From Rubritalea profundi (lineage in GTDB: Bacteria; Verrucomicrobiota; Verrucomicrobiia; Verrucomicrobiales; Akkermansiaceae): DNA of 64,000 bases. Under the pieces are notes generated by a model. The model was not told the DNA's origin. It was given only the letters and a program-made list of their open reading frames with translations, and did not search any database. How positions within the stretch are numbered: the stretch's first letter is position 1; each line of letters begins with the position of its first letter. Shown piece after piece: positions 45,732-54,881 of this stretch. Both the position numbers and the translations under genes were made by a program. The stretch lies in assembly GCF_002954445.1 (NCBI RefSeq), contig NZ_MQWA01000001.1:4007061-4071060 (forward strand), read 5' to 3'.

Positions 45732-46259
45732 CTAGAGCAGCCCTCGTCGTTTAAAATCAAATTCGTTAATCGACTGTGATTTTTCAATCATGTCGATGGT
45801 AAATTTTAGGAGTCCAATTTCCCAAGCGTCGTCGATGCCTTCAACCAGCGCTAGCATCGGATCATCCTCAATGGAGGCCTCCTCTAACAGGCGTTCCTTT
45901 ACCAGTTCGATATTCTCGCTGAAAATTTGCTCCCGCACAGCTGTGCGGAGAAAATGGAAGCCGTATTGGAAAAAGACTGGCTCCACTCCCTTTTGATTCA
46001 TCCATTCCAAAAGCTCTCTCCCCTTTTCATCGAACCCCTCAAGCTCCACGCTATTGTAGGCAGCTGGCTTAATAATCTGCGGCTTTTGCGCTTGCATCTC
46101 GCCTCGGCGCACACGCACTTTCCCCACACTATCCATCAGTTCACTCACAATCGCAAACTTGAAACTCGTGGCGCTAAAGGTGTCGATCCGACGATCAGGC
46201 TCACGCAGAACCTTGGTGTTTTCCATGGCGTATTGGATAGTATCGATGTCTTTATTCAT
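45732..46259 (-). CDS. Conserved-looking protein of unknown function
   Basis: A 175-residue soluble, acidic protein with no signal peptide and no motif I recognise. It appears helical (for example VKERLLEEASIEDDPMLALV) and has no cysteines. It lies 21 bp upstream of the LysM gene, probably in the same transcript leading to accA. Codon use looks like its neighbours, so it is a real gene by context. Confidence 0.6.
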   Translation of the reverse strand: MNKDIDTIQYAMENTKVLREPDRRIDTFSATSFKFAIVSELMDSVGKVRVRRGEMQAQKPQIIKPAAYNSVELEGFDEKGRELLEWMNQKGVEPVFFQYGFHFLRTAVREQIFSENIELVKERLLEEASIEDDPMLALVEGIDDAWEIGLLKFTIDMIEKSQSINEFDFKRRGLL

Positions 46260-46335
46260 GTTCTATAAATCACTCGTAATGCTACTTTGATGGCGATGCA
46301 TCAATCTAATCCAACCTCAATGTATTGCAACAAAA

Positions 46336-46365
46336 AGGGCGATCTCATTATACATGAGTCGCCCT
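46336..46365 (-). terminator. Terminator of acpP
   Basis: AGGGCGA (46336-46342) pairs with TCGCCCT (46359-46365), extended by CTCAT/ATGAG inside. It is followed on the minus strand by a T-run. It lies about 40 bases after acpP. Confidence 0.85.
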
Positions 46366-46402
46366 CTAAATGTTTATTTGTAGCGGGCTATGCCGCTATA
46401 AA

Positions 46403-46639
46403 TTAGGAAACTTTCTCGATGTATGCTATGACGTCACTAACAGCAGTGAGCTTCTCAGCTTCTTCGTCTGGCACTTCAATGCCGAACTCTTCTTCGAATG
46501 CCATAACGAGCTCAACTGTGTCGAGTGAATCAGCACCAAGGTCATCGATGAACTTGGAATTCGTTGAAACCTGATCAGGAGTAACGTTGAGTTGCTCAAC
46601 GACGATATCTTTAACTTTTTGTTCGATTGAATCAGACAT
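46403..46639 (-). CDS. acpP: Acyl carrier protein
   Basis: This 78-residue carrier holds growing fatty acyl chains on a phosphopantetheine arm attached to the Ser of [18 protein letters not shown]. The rest ([40 protein letters not shown]) is canonical. It stands alone here, not next to fabF or fabD, with its own terminator. Confidence 0.98.
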   Translation of the reverse strand: MSDSIEQKVKDIVVEQLNVTPDQVSTNSKFIDDLGADSLDTVELVMAFEEEFGIEVPDEEAEKLTAVSDVIAYIEKVS

Positions 46640-46715
46640 GGTAAATGGTTATTTTGGGTTAGTTAATAATAATTAACTGATTCCTCTGGATAGCTAGCAG
46701 CTAGGTACTTGGCAA

Positions 46716-47573
46716 TCACGAATTTTGTGCAAGCTCAGAATTTTCACCCTCGTGGTCATCTGAATTGGACTCTTCTAGATTTTCGTTTTCATCGTCTGAT
46801 TCAAACTCAATGACTTCTCCCTTGAAATGCTCCATAATGAAAGCGTAGAGTTTTTCAGCAGGCTCTCCGTCTTTTTTCTTAAATTGGCCGTAGACCATAC
46901 CGTCTACTTTCACCTTTTTAGTCACTCCATTCACTTCATACTCGATAGTCGCCACCCCTTTCGAATACCACTTCCTTGTATCGATCCGGCGCATCGAAAT
47001 AAATGGAACTACTTTCCTGCCTGGTGCTATATAAGCAGACTCCGTGACCTCCATCGTCCGAGTCAGAGTTCTAAGAAATATGAATGCCATCACTAACGCG
47101 AGAGCAGCACTACATGTAGCCATATAAAACTGAGTATTTAGTGAGCCTTGATCCTCAGGGTGGTCTGCCACCTCTACTCCCCAGCCACGAGCACCTGTAT
47201 AATCGATCCAAGCTTGGTTTATTTTTTTATTTGAACCTTTTATCGCCTCATAATGAGAAGCGAGTATTTCAGGCCAAAGCTGGTCTCTCTCAAAATCTTT
47301 CGGTAACGGGCAGTTTTCCTCATTTGGGAAGTCGATCTTCTTAGTTGCGACAAATTCCTTCCACTTCTCTTCGCTTTCAAAAGTATTTGCCTTTTTTACC
47401 GCTACCTCATTGAAAAGATTGTAGTACGCGTATTGCTCATTTTTCTCCCTGTAGCCAATATGGCCATCTTTATAGAATAAGTAGCCAAACACTGCAAACA
47501 TGGCGATAATAAGCACAGCGCGTACTTTGATCCATTGCGTCGGCTTACAAACAATTACTGAGATTTCTGACAT
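46716..47573 (-). CDS. Two-helix membrane protein of unknown function
   Basis: This 285-residue protein has a short N-terminal cytoplasmic part, a membrane helix (about 17-35), an extracytoplasmic domain (about 36-148) and a second helix (about 149-170). The cytoplasmic beta-rich part (about 175-250) includes IDTRKWYSKGVATIEYEVNG and KVKVDGMVYGQFKK. The tail is strongly acidic (Glu/Asp/Asn). I do not recognise a family, and no partner is suggested by neighbours. Confidence 0.6.
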   Translation of the reverse strand: MSEISVIVCKPTQWIKVRAVLIIAMFAVFGYLFYKDGHIGYREKNEQYAYYNLFNEVAVKKANTFESEEKWKEFVATKKIDFPNEENCPLPKDFERDQLWPEILASHYEAIKGSNKKINQAWIDYTGARGWGVEVADHPEDQGSLNTQFYMATCSAALALVMAFIFLRTLTRTMEVTESAYIAPGRKVVPFISMRRIDTRKWYSKGVATIEYEVNGVTKKVKVDGMVYGQFKKKDGEPAEKLYAFIMEHFKGEVIEFESDDENENLEESNSDDHEGENSELAQNS

Positions 47574-47679
47574 GTGGAGAATAATAATTTAGCTAGGGGA
47601 ACTAGAGAATCAGTCTGAACGAAAAAATCAACCAATATCGCTGGTGTTCGTGCTAATTCAGCATTAAGAATATATCTAT

Positions 47680-48732
47680 ATGAGCAAAAACGATGTCACA
47701 CGACTCACGACGATGGCTGCCTGCGGTGGATGAGCTTCCAAGCTAGACCCTGCGGCGCTCACTCAGGTCTTGAGTGGTTTGCCGCAAAATATTGACCCCA
47801 ACCTCCTCGTCGGCTCCGCAACGGCCGACGACGCTGGTGTGTACAAGATTGACGAAGATCGCGCACTCGTTCAGACGCTCGACTTCTTCACCCCAATAGT
47901 AGACGACCCCTATTTATTCGGCCAAATTGCCGCCGCAAATTCCCTCTCTGACGTCTACGCCATGGGTGGACGCCCAATCACCGCTATGGCGATTGCTGGG
48001 ATGCCAACTGAGCTTCTGAGCAATGATGAAATAGCTGAGATTTTCCGCGGCGGCGCAGATATGGTCAAACTCGCCAATTGCTCCTTGGTTGGAGGCCATA
48101 CAATCAAAAACCCAGAACCCATCTATGGACTCTCGGTCACAGGCATGGTGCATCCGGATAATTTTTTAGCAAATGCGCATGCAAAGGAAGGCGATATTCT
48201 ACTGCTCACAAAACCTCTTGGGACTGGCATCATTTCAACGGCTCTCAAGCAAGGCGCTTGCTCAGATGAGCTAAACCAAGTCTCTATCACCGCTATGATC
48301 ACACTCAACACTGCCGGTGCTGAGCTTGGTGAACAAGACATTGTAAACGCATGCACAGATGTGACAGGGTTCGGCCTTTTGGGTCACCTCAGAGAGATCG
48401 CTGATGCTTCTAATCTCACAGCCATTGTAGAAACAAAGAACATCCCAGCTATCGCTGATTCAATCTACGATCTCATCGAAGCAGGATTGGTTCCAGGAGG
48501 TAGTAAAAAGAATCTCGAAAGCGTCTCTCCCAGCGTCACCTTTTCGGACTCAGTAAGTACGGCATCACGACTACTGATGGCAGACGCCCAAACCTCTGGC
48601 GGCCTCCTCCTCTCAGTCACGCCCTCCAACGTTCCAGCCGTGGTCAAAATTCTTGAAGCGCACAATAGCCTCTGTGTTGCAGAAATAGGTACCATCGTGA
48701 AACGTCAAAACTCCAGTATCGTCTGCCAATAA
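47680..48732 (+). CDS. selD: Selenide, water dikinase, a selenocysteine-containing SelD
   Basis: SelD makes selenophosphate from selenide and ATP. From ATG 47680 the frame reads MSKNDVTRLTTMAACGG, then TGA (47731-47733), then ASKLDPAALTQVLSGL and the whole SelD body (FFTPIVDDPYLFGQIAAANS, DVYAMGG, TDVTGFGLLGHL). The TGA falls at the catalytic Cys/Sec position of the family, so it is read as selenocysteine, residue 18. The product is then 350 residues, the usual size. A SECIS-like hairpin follows the codon. A gene call starting at 47770 would lose the active site. selA, selB and selC are not in the window. Confidence 0.93.
47751..47786 (+). promoter_or_regulatory. SECIS element of selD
   Basis: In the message, CACUCA (47760-47765) pairs with UGAGUG (47771-47776) around a GGUCU apical loop, the loop sequence bound by SelB in E. 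coli fdhF. A lower stem UGCGGC (47751-47756) pairs with GCCGCA (47781-47786) across a small internal loop. The loop lies about 35 bases after the UGA, at the far end of the usual bacterial range. Confidence 0.85.
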
Positions 48733-48819
48733 CTTAGGCTAGAATCGGCTTGAAAGGCAAGTGACCTCCAGTCTCAGACAGCTGGTCATCTTTTACTCCA
48801 TGCAACAATCAATTCATAG

Positions 48820-49686
48820 ATGCAGACACTTAACATCATCGGCGGAGGGAAGTTGGGTCAATCACTGGGGAGACTTTGGCATCACGCTGGAGCATTAGAG
48901 ATTGGCGCTGTGCTAAATCGATCTCTCGAAAGCTCAGAAGCCGCAACAGAACATTTGGGTGGGGGCTCGGCGATTTCAGAGATGAAGTCTATGCCAGCTG
49001 CCGACCTCTGGATGATTTCAACTTCTGATGAGGAGATAGGTCTAGCAGCTGAAAAGCTTGCCGCCAGTGGCCTACTCAATGAAGGCTCTATTGTATTCCA
49101 CTGTAGCGGACTACTAACCAGCGCGGTGTTAGGAGTAGTCAAACCAGCTGGAGCTCATGTGGCGAGTGTCCACCCGGTGATGAGTTTCGCTCAGCCTCTG
49201 AGTGATTTCAATGCATTCATTGGCACTCATTGTGGCTGTGAAGGCGACCCTAACGCCTTGATCACTTTAGCTCCCCTGTTCGAAGCTATCGGTGGGAAGT
49301 GCTTCACTCTCCTAGCCGAGCAAAAGGCGCTGTATCATGCTGCCACAGCCCTGTGCTGTAACCAGCTCACCGCACTTACTGAGGCGAGCATACAATTGTT
49401 TGAGAAAGCGGGACTAGAACGAGAGGCTACTCTGTCTCTCATGCAGCCATTGATGCAAACCACCCTCACTAACATCTTCCACCGGGGAACAGCAAACGCG
49501 CTGACTGGGCCTATCGCCCGAGGTGATCACGCTAGCGTCGCAAGCCACATCGATGCCATAGGGGAAGTAGAAGCCAACACACTCGCCATCTATCAGAGTC
49601 TTGGGAAAGTGGCTGTTGAGCTGAGTGCTACACAAGGTAATGCCACGCCCGAGGAACTAGAGAAGATTTCTAGTATATTCCAGTAG
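48820..49686 (+). CDS. Rossmann-like protein with DUF2520 domain
   Basis: This 288-residue protein has an N-terminal NAD(P)-type Rossmann domain (MQTLNIIGGGKLGQSLGRLW) and a helical DUF2520 C-terminal domain (YHAATALCCNQLTALTEASI, ALTGPIARGDHASVASHI). It resembles 6-phosphogluconate or ketopantoate reductase-like folds, but its substrate is unknown. It follows selD by 88 bp in the same direction. Confidence 0.8.
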   Translation: MQTLNIIGGGKLGQSLGRLWHHAGALEIGAVLNRSLESSEAATEHLGGGSAISEMKSMPAADLWMISTSDEEIGLAAEKLAASGLLNEGSIVFHCSGLLTSAVLGVVKPAGAHVASVHPVMSFAQPLSDFNAFIGTHCGCEGDPNALITLAPLFEAIGGKCFTLLAEQKALYHAATALCCNQLTALTEASIQLFEKAGLEREATLSLMQPLMQTTLTNIFHRGTANALTGPIARGDHASVASHIDAIGEVEANTLAIYQSLGKVAVELSATQGNATPEELEKISSIFQ

Positions 49687-49822
49687 TATACTGGCGCGCA
49701 TCAAGATTTTTGAAATTGGCCGGGAGATAGGAACTTAGGAGGATACATCTCGGAGCTAGAGTGTGTTACGTTTTACGTGTTAAATTGTTATGTCAATACT
49801 TGCTAACTCCACCAGGTACTAA

Positions 49823-50503
49823 CTAAACCCGTGTGAGGGTTTTCTGGCAATTTCCACAGACAATGGATAGTTCAGGCTTACCCCACACATTCATGTTGCA
49901 GCTTGGGCAGCTGTATTTACATCTGTTAGAACGATTCTTTTTAACTCCAGCCTGACGCAATTGAGCATCTCTCTGCTGGTCTTCTACCGTCCTACTCACC
50001 AAGCCATCCTCATTACTAGACTGTAGTTGAACGACAACACCTAGCTTACGCAGTTCATGGCAACAACGCCGAAAATCCCCCTCAGCATCGACGTAGTCAA
50101 ACATCGTTTGGCCGACTTTGTTTCCACCAGGGCTGCCAGTGGCTGATGGGATGAGCCCCACGGCCTCCATCTTCTGGGCCCATTCTTTATTGTGGTAACT
50201 CTTGCGCGATGGCTTACCGAAATGGAATTGCCATTGGTGGCACATCTCGTGTACTAAGGCCTGCCAAACCTCGATATCGGGTAGGTTGACATAGGCGTCA
50301 GGGTTGATGGCTATCTCATCGATCACTTGGCTATGATCCGCACGATCCTTGAAACTCCCCCGGCGGTACATTCCCACATTTTGAGATTTACGCTGGAGGG
50401 TGATCAGCACACCTGGCAACTCGTTATCAAAAAGTTCCTTATTGAAATACTCGTACGCTTTTTCGAAAACTGCATATTCACTCGTTGTCACTTGCTCCAT
50501 CAT
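49823..50503 (-). CDS. SprT-like zinc metalloprotease
   Basis: This 226-residue protein has the metal motif HEMCHQWQ (HExxH) at about residue 90 and a C-terminal zinc ribbon CPSC...CGNC. This is the layout of SprT-like / SPRTN-related proteins, some of which act on DNA-protein crosslinks. The loops AINPDAYVNLPDIEVWQALV fit. The start is one of two adjacent Met codons. It ends close to the CDF transporter gene upstream in the same direction. Confidence 0.8.
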   Translation of the reverse strand: MMEQVTTSEYAVFEKAYEYFNKELFDNELPGVLITLQRKSQNVGMYRRGSFKDRADHSQVIDEIAINPDAYVNLPDIEVWQALVHEMCHQWQFHFGKPSRKSYHNKEWAQKMEAVGLIPSATGSPGGNKVGQTMFDYVDAEGDFRRCCHELRKLGVVVQLQSSNEDGLVSRTVEDQQRDAQLRQAGVKKNRSNRCKYSCPSCNMNVWGKPELSIVCGNCQKTLTRV

Positions 50504-50553
50504 TATGGAAAAATGTCATAGCTCTAAAAAATGTATTGTGCGATACATTTATC

Positions 50554-51441
50554 TCAATAATTGTCAGACAGCTCTAACAAGCACCTCTCCCCCTCAAGCT
50601 CAACCTCGATAGTGATGTGCTCGAATTGCTCATCACCTAGAAGTTCAAGGATACGCAATTTCGTCTGATAAATCGCATCACGGCTGGTAGAGCTCTGCAT
50701 GACTAGGTGAGTTGAGAAGACATGATGCTCTCCCTCTAATGTCCAACAGTGCGTATGGTGAGAACTCAGTACACCTTCTAGGCCATGGAGTTTCTCCGTA
50801 AATTCTTCGGAATCAAAACTCGCTGGAACCTGCTGTAAAAAGTAACCAAAGCTCACCTTTAAATTTCTAATGACATTCCAAAGAATGAATAATGAAAGCA
50901 TGATTGAGAGCAATGGATCAATGATAGGAAGGTCTACGATCATCATTATGCCCGCACCTATCAGCACGGTAATCCAACCTAAAACGTCTTCGAAAAGATG
51001 CCATCTAGCAATCTTCTCATTCATGCTATGGCCACCACTCAACTTCCACACAGCCACACCGTTGAATACAATTCCGAGAACAGCCATACCTAACATTCCT
51101 GGTGCATTGACCGCTTCAGGTGCAGCCAAGCGCTGAATCGCACCACCCAAGACAAAGCAAAGTCCAGCAATCAACACTCCACCAGTCACCAAAGAACCCA
51201 ACATTGAAAACCGTCTATAGCCATAGGTGAAGCTTTTAGTCGCAGCCTTGTTAGATAAATTCTGCAAATACCACGCCACACCAAGGGAAACGCAATCACC
51301 AAAGTCGTGGACTGCATCGGTCATAATGGCGATACTGTTAGTCCACAATCCACCAGCCACCTCAATGATGGTAAATACGAGATTCAGCAAGAAAACCAGC
51401 TTGAGGCTAGATGTCGCATCATGATGGTAATGATGTCCCAT
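50554..51441 (-). CDS. Cation diffusion facilitator (zinc-type) transporter
   Basis: This 295-residue membrane protein of the CzcD/ZitB group exports divalent metals by proton exchange. Six membrane segments and the metal site motifs are visible: HHYHHD at the N-terminus, DAVHDFGDCVSLG in helix 2 and HLFEDVLGWITVLIG in helix 5. A cytoplasmic domain follows with HHTHCWTLEGEHHVFSTHL. Zinc is the likely substrate. Confidence 0.9.
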   Translation of the reverse strand: MGHHYHHDATSSLKLVFLLNLVFTIIEVAGGLWTNSIAIMTDAVHDFGDCVSLGVAWYLQNLSNKAATKSFTYGYRRFSMLGSLVTGGVLIAGLCFVLGGAIQRLAAPEAVNAPGMLGMAVLGIVFNGVAVWKLSGGHSMNEKIARWHLFEDVLGWITVLIGAGIMMIVDLPIIDPLLSIMLSLFILWNVIRNLKVSFGYFLQQVPASFDSEEFTEKLHGLEGVLSSHHTHCWTLEGEHHVFSTHLVMQSSTSRDAIYQTKLRILELLGDEQFEHITIEVELEGERCLLELSDNY

Positions 51442-51527
51442 AGCTTATATCCATAGAGGACAATGCCTCACACCACAAGAAGGCTCTTTTCCATTTACTA
51501 AAAAATCAGATGCTCTAATTCTAACAA

Positions 51528-52040
51528 ATGCCCTTCACTCCCTTTCATCTAGGCCTCGGCGGACTCACTGGTGGATATGGATCTCGGTGGTTTAGCTTTC
51601 GCGCTTTCTGTTTTGCCAATGTCCTAATCGATGCTGAGGCTCTGTACCGCCTCCCCCTGATGCTTTACCCAGTGCACGACTGGATGCATACATTTCTTAT
51701 TGGCGGGATTGCCCCAGTACTCTTATGGTACCACATTGGTCGACCGTTTTGCCTCTGGGTGTCTCGATGGTGGAATAAGTTAGCTGCCGGTGGAGTCCTA
51801 GAAAAAGTACACATTTCTAACAAAATAAAAACACTCCCAGCGATCATAGCCTTAGTGGTCGGTGGTCTTAGCCATGTATTCCTAGACGGTATCATGCATA
51901 GTGACATCGAACCACTCAGGCCTTTTGGCTACGGCAACCCGTTCTATAGGCTGATCAATATTTCCCACCTTCACTACATCCTCACATTCTGCGGACTCGT
52001 GGGTATTGGACTGATGTTTATTCGTTGCCGGAAAAAATAA
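51528..52040 (+). CDS. Small membrane protein, YdjM/DUF4184-like
   Basis: This 170-residue membrane protein begins MPFTPFHLGLGGLTGGY, the typical start of YdjM / LexA-associated or DUF4184 membrane-bound putative metal-dependent hydrolases. Conserved His residues recur (PVHDWMHTF, GLSHVFLDGIMHSDIEPL). About four membrane helices are likely. Function is unknown. Confidence 0.65.
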   Translation: MPFTPFHLGLGGLTGGYGSRWFSFRAFCFANVLIDAEALYRLPLMLYPVHDWMHTFLIGGIAPVLLWYHIGRPFCLWVSRWWNKLAAGGVLEKVHISNKIKTLPAIIALVVGGLSHVFLDGIMHSDIEPLRPFGYGNPFYRLINISHLHYILTFCGLVGIGLMFIRCRKK

Positions 52041-52074
52041 ATACGCTGGTCGAGCAAACTCTCCAGCGCTTGCC

Positions 52075-52094
52075 AAGCTGGGGCTTGGCGCTCC
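52075..52094 (+). repeat. 20-bp intergenic repeat, copy 2
   Basis: Identical over 20 bases to the complement of 14102-14121. It also lies in a hairpin (CCAAGC/GCTTGG). A terminator hairpin follows. Confidence 0.6.
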
Positions 52095-52102
52095 GAAGAA
52101 AA

Positions 52103-52137
52103 ATGGCGGAACCTCGCTAGAGGCCCCGCCATAAAAA
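52103..52137. terminator. Bidirectional terminator between gnd and the YdjM-like gene
   Basis: ATGGCGG (52103-52109) pairs with CCGCCAT (52126-52132), with inner CCTC/GAGG pairs. A-runs precede it and T/A-runs follow, so it can end both convergent genes. Confidence 0.8.
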
Positions 52138-52141
52138 TTTG

Positions 52142-52160
52142 TGGTGAGATGGGATTCGAA
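52142..52160 (-). other. Orphan tRNA 3'-end-like fragment near gnd
   Basis: The minus strand reads TTCGAATCCCATCTCACCA, resembling a tRNA T-loop and acceptor 3' strand ending in ACCA. No T-stem partner or 5' half is present. It may be a relic. Confidence 0.3.
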
Positions 52161-52221
52161 AGAAGTCGAAGGCTGTCAGTCACTTTTTCTTTTTCCTTCT
52201 CACTCCAAAGCCACGCTTTGA

Positions 52222-53655
52222 TTAGTCAATAAGCTCTGGCCAGTCTTCTGTGTGGAAGAACTCGCCTTCTGGCTTGTCGATGCGCTCGTAGGTGTGAGCA
52301 CCGAAGAAGTCACGCTGAGCCTGAAGGAGGTTCGCAGGAACGCGCTCTGCACGGTAAGCATCGTAGTAGCTGAGTGAGCCACCGAATGATGGAACTGGAA
52401 TTCCGTTAGTCGCTGCTAGAGCCACTACTTCACGCCAGTCTTGCTGACCTGAGTTGAGAACCTTAGTGAAGAACGGAGCAAGCATCAGGTTAGTGAGGTT
52501 CGCATCAGTCTCGTATGCTTCTGTGATATGGTTGAGGAAGCGAGCACGGATGATACAACCGCCACGCCAGATGCGAGCGATAGCACCGAGATTGAGGCCC
52601 CAGTTCTTCTCTTTGCCAACCTTAGCGATGAGGTCGAGCCCCTGAGCGTAGGAAACGATCTTGGATGAGTAGAGTGCGTTGCGCACTTTCTTCACGAGCT
52701 CTTCCTTGCTGAGTGAGCCGAGGTCGAAGTTCCAGTTGTCTGGTCCCTGAAGGATTCCAGAAGCTAGCTTACGCTGATCGCGCATGGAGGAAAGGATACG
52801 TGCTTCAACAGAACCAGCGATCGTGGAGAATGGTACAGCCTGTTCGACTGAGCCCATTACTGTCCAGCGGCCTGTGCCCTTTTGACCAGCCTTGTCAACG
52901 ATGAGGTCAACGATGTCTTTGCCAGTTTCTGCATCCTTCTGCTTGAAGATGTTTGCTGTGATTTCAATGAGGTAGGACTCGAGGTCGCCTGCATTCCAGT
53001 CAGCAAAGATTGCTGCTTGCTCTTCGTTAGAGAAGCCTGCTGCTTTGAAAATGTTGTACGCTTCACAGATGAGCTGCATGTCACCGTACTCGATACCGTT
53101 GTGCACCATCTTTACGAAGTGGCCTGCGCCGCCTTCACCGATGTGAGTCACACAAGGAACGCCGTCTACCTTAGCGGAGATGGACTCAAAGATTGGCTGC
53201 ATGATTGCCCATGTGCTCGCTGGGCCACCAGGCATGATGGATGGGCCTTTGAGAGCTCCTTCTTCGCCGCCGGAAACACCAGCACCGATGAAGCGGAATC
53301 CTTTTTCAGAGAGATACTTCTCACGGCGCTCAGTGTCCGTGTAGAGGGTGTTACCACCATCGATGATGATATCGTCTTGATCAAGAAGTGGGATCAGTGA
53401 CTCAATAACTGCGTCAACTGGACCACCGGCTTTCACCATGATTTGGATCTTACGTGGAGTCGCAAGGCTCTGAACGAATTCCTCAAGAGACTGTGCGCCT
53501 ACGAGATTCTTGTCTGGGTTTGCAGCGATGAACTGGTCAGTCACTGAAGTTGTGCGGTTATATACGGAAACCTGGAAGCCGCGGCTCTCAACATTGAGAA
53601 CGAGGTTCTGGCCCATTACTGCTAGGCCGATTAGGCCAAAGTCACTTTTGCTCAT
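52222..53655 (-). CDS. gnd: 6-phosphogluconate dehydrogenase, decarboxylating
   Basis: This pentose phosphate pathway enzyme yields ribulose 5-phosphate, CO2 and NADPH. The NADP fold is GLIGLAVMGQNLVLN. Substrate and catalytic motifs are FIGAGVSGGEEGALKGPSIMPGG split across two segments, HIGEGGAGHFVKMVHNGIEY (catalytic Lys) and GQKGTGRWT. The C-terminal tail has QRDFFGAHTYERID. The length of 477 is normal. No zwf or pgl gene is adjacent. Confidence 0.98.
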   Translation of the reverse strand: MSKSDFGLIGLAVMGQNLVLNVESRGFQVSVYNRTTSVTDQFIAANPDKNLVGAQSLEEFVQSLATPRKIQIMVKAGGPVDAVIESLIPLLDQDDIIIDGGNTLYTDTERREKYLSEKGFRFIGAGVSGGEEGALKGPSIMPGGPASTWAIMQPIFESISAKVDGVPCVTHIGEGGAGHFVKMVHNGIEYGDMQLICEAYNIFKAAGFSNEEQAAIFADWNAGDLESYLIEITANIFKQKDAETGKDIVDLIVDKAGQKGTGRWTVMGSVEQAVPFSTIAGSVEARILSSMRDQRKLASGILQGPDNWNFDLGSLSKEELVKKVRNALYSSKIVSYAQGLDLIAKVGKEKNWGLNLGAIARIWRGGCIIRARFLNHITEAYETDANLTNLMLAPFFTKVLNSGQQDWREVVALAATNGIPVPSFGGSLSYYDAYRAERVPANLLQAQRDFFGAHTYERIDKPEGEFFHTEDWPELID

Positions 53656-53846
53656 AAAATTATATTTTTCAGATGAAAATTACGGATTCGCATTATTCTC
53701 ATATCCGCCAGCATGGCAACTCGAACTTGCGCCATTTCTTAAATATCTCCGCCATTTATATAGGTAAACTGCGTCAGCTAAGAATATTTCGGCAGATGCT
53801 TGCCCATTTATCGTCAATCCGATCAGACGACATTGCTTAGGAGCTA

Positions 53847-54776
53847 CTAATAAAACAAAGCTTTGCGGAAACAACGCTTCACCGTGGCACGGTCGACCTT
53901 GACCCCACGCTCTAGATCATCCCAGCTGGCACGATCTAGCAGGTCTAATGTTTCTCTGGCAATGAGAGCGGGCAAGACAGTCGCCACACGCGCGCGCCAT
54001 TGGCGTAGTGACTTGGCATAGGTGATGCCGGAATCAATGTACATCCGCGCCTTTGCTCGCCATTCCTTAGCTGACTCCATGATCAGCTCTTTATCACGAG
54101 GATCGCTAACTGGGAGATAGCATCGACCATTGGCAAAATCCTCAGGTAGGTCGCGCAAGATATTCACTAACTGTAGGCCAATTCCATATTCACCACCCGT
54201 CTCATCGAGCTCTGCGCGCTCAAGGCGAGAAAATCGGTGAGCGGACTGGTACCCCACTTCAGACCAAAATTCCCCTACTGAACCAGCCACCTGATAACAA
54301 TAGGTCTCAAGTTCTTTAGCGCTGGAAAGACAGGGATGGTGATTGACGGCAAAATGCCGAATATCGTTCATTTGGCCCGTACAAATATGGCCTAGCACCA
54401 CAGCTATAGCCTTCCAGGCCCATTCCCTAACTGTGTCGTACCAATGGAAAACATCATCGAGACGTTCCAGCAGGAGGCGTTCCTTTTCATTTGTCTGGTA
54501 GCCAACAAAGGAGCTCGAAATCAGCTCAATCAGCTCAGCTCGCACCACTTTATCATTGAGCGCAGGGGTGAATTTCGCCAAACATGTCTCACGAAGTGCA
54601 GCTGGGACTTGCTCAGTGTCAGCAATCGTGTCAGAAGCACGCGCCAGCAAATAACCGAGGCTGATAGGCTCCCGCATCAATCTTGGAAGAAAACGAATGG
54701 TGAGGTAAAAAGAGCGTGATACTCCTTTTAGCACCCCTTTTCCTAAATCGATTTGCTGTTGCACAAACACACTCAA
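53847..54776 (-). CDS. Squalene/phytoene synthase family enzyme, probable squalene synthase
   Basis: This 309-residue head-to-head prenyl synthase has the two Asp motifs. The first is LLARASDTIADTEQ and the second is NILRDLPEDFANGRCYLP. The start VSRSFYLTIRFLPRLMREPI resembles single-enzyme bacterial squalene synthases more than HpnC/HpnD or phytoene synthase (whose first motif is usually DDIVDE). No hpn or carotenoid gene is next to it. Rubritalea-type verrucomicrobia are known to contain squalene, which fits. Phytoene synthase is the alternative. Confidence 0.8.
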   Translation of the reverse strand: MSVFVQQQIDLGKGVLKGVSRSFYLTIRFLPRLMREPISLGYLLARASDTIADTEQVPAALRETCLAKFTPALNDKVVRAELIELISSSFVGYQTNEKERLLLERLDDVFHWYDTVREWAWKAIAVVLGHICTGQMNDIRHFAVNHHPCLSSAKELETYCYQVAGSVGEFWSEVGYQSAHRFSRLERAELDETGGEYGIGLQLVNILRDLPEDFANGRCYLPVSDPRDKELIMESAKEWRAKARMYIDSGITYAKSLRQWRARVATVLPALIARETLDLLDRASWDDLERGVKVDRATVKRCFRKALFY

Positions 54777-54881
54777 ACATAAAGTAGACGATAGTTCACC
54801 TCAGATTTATCCCATTTTGTCATTTCCTCCGCATCATGCTGGGCGTAATAGCATAACAACCCAACCGATCTATAGTTCCTC

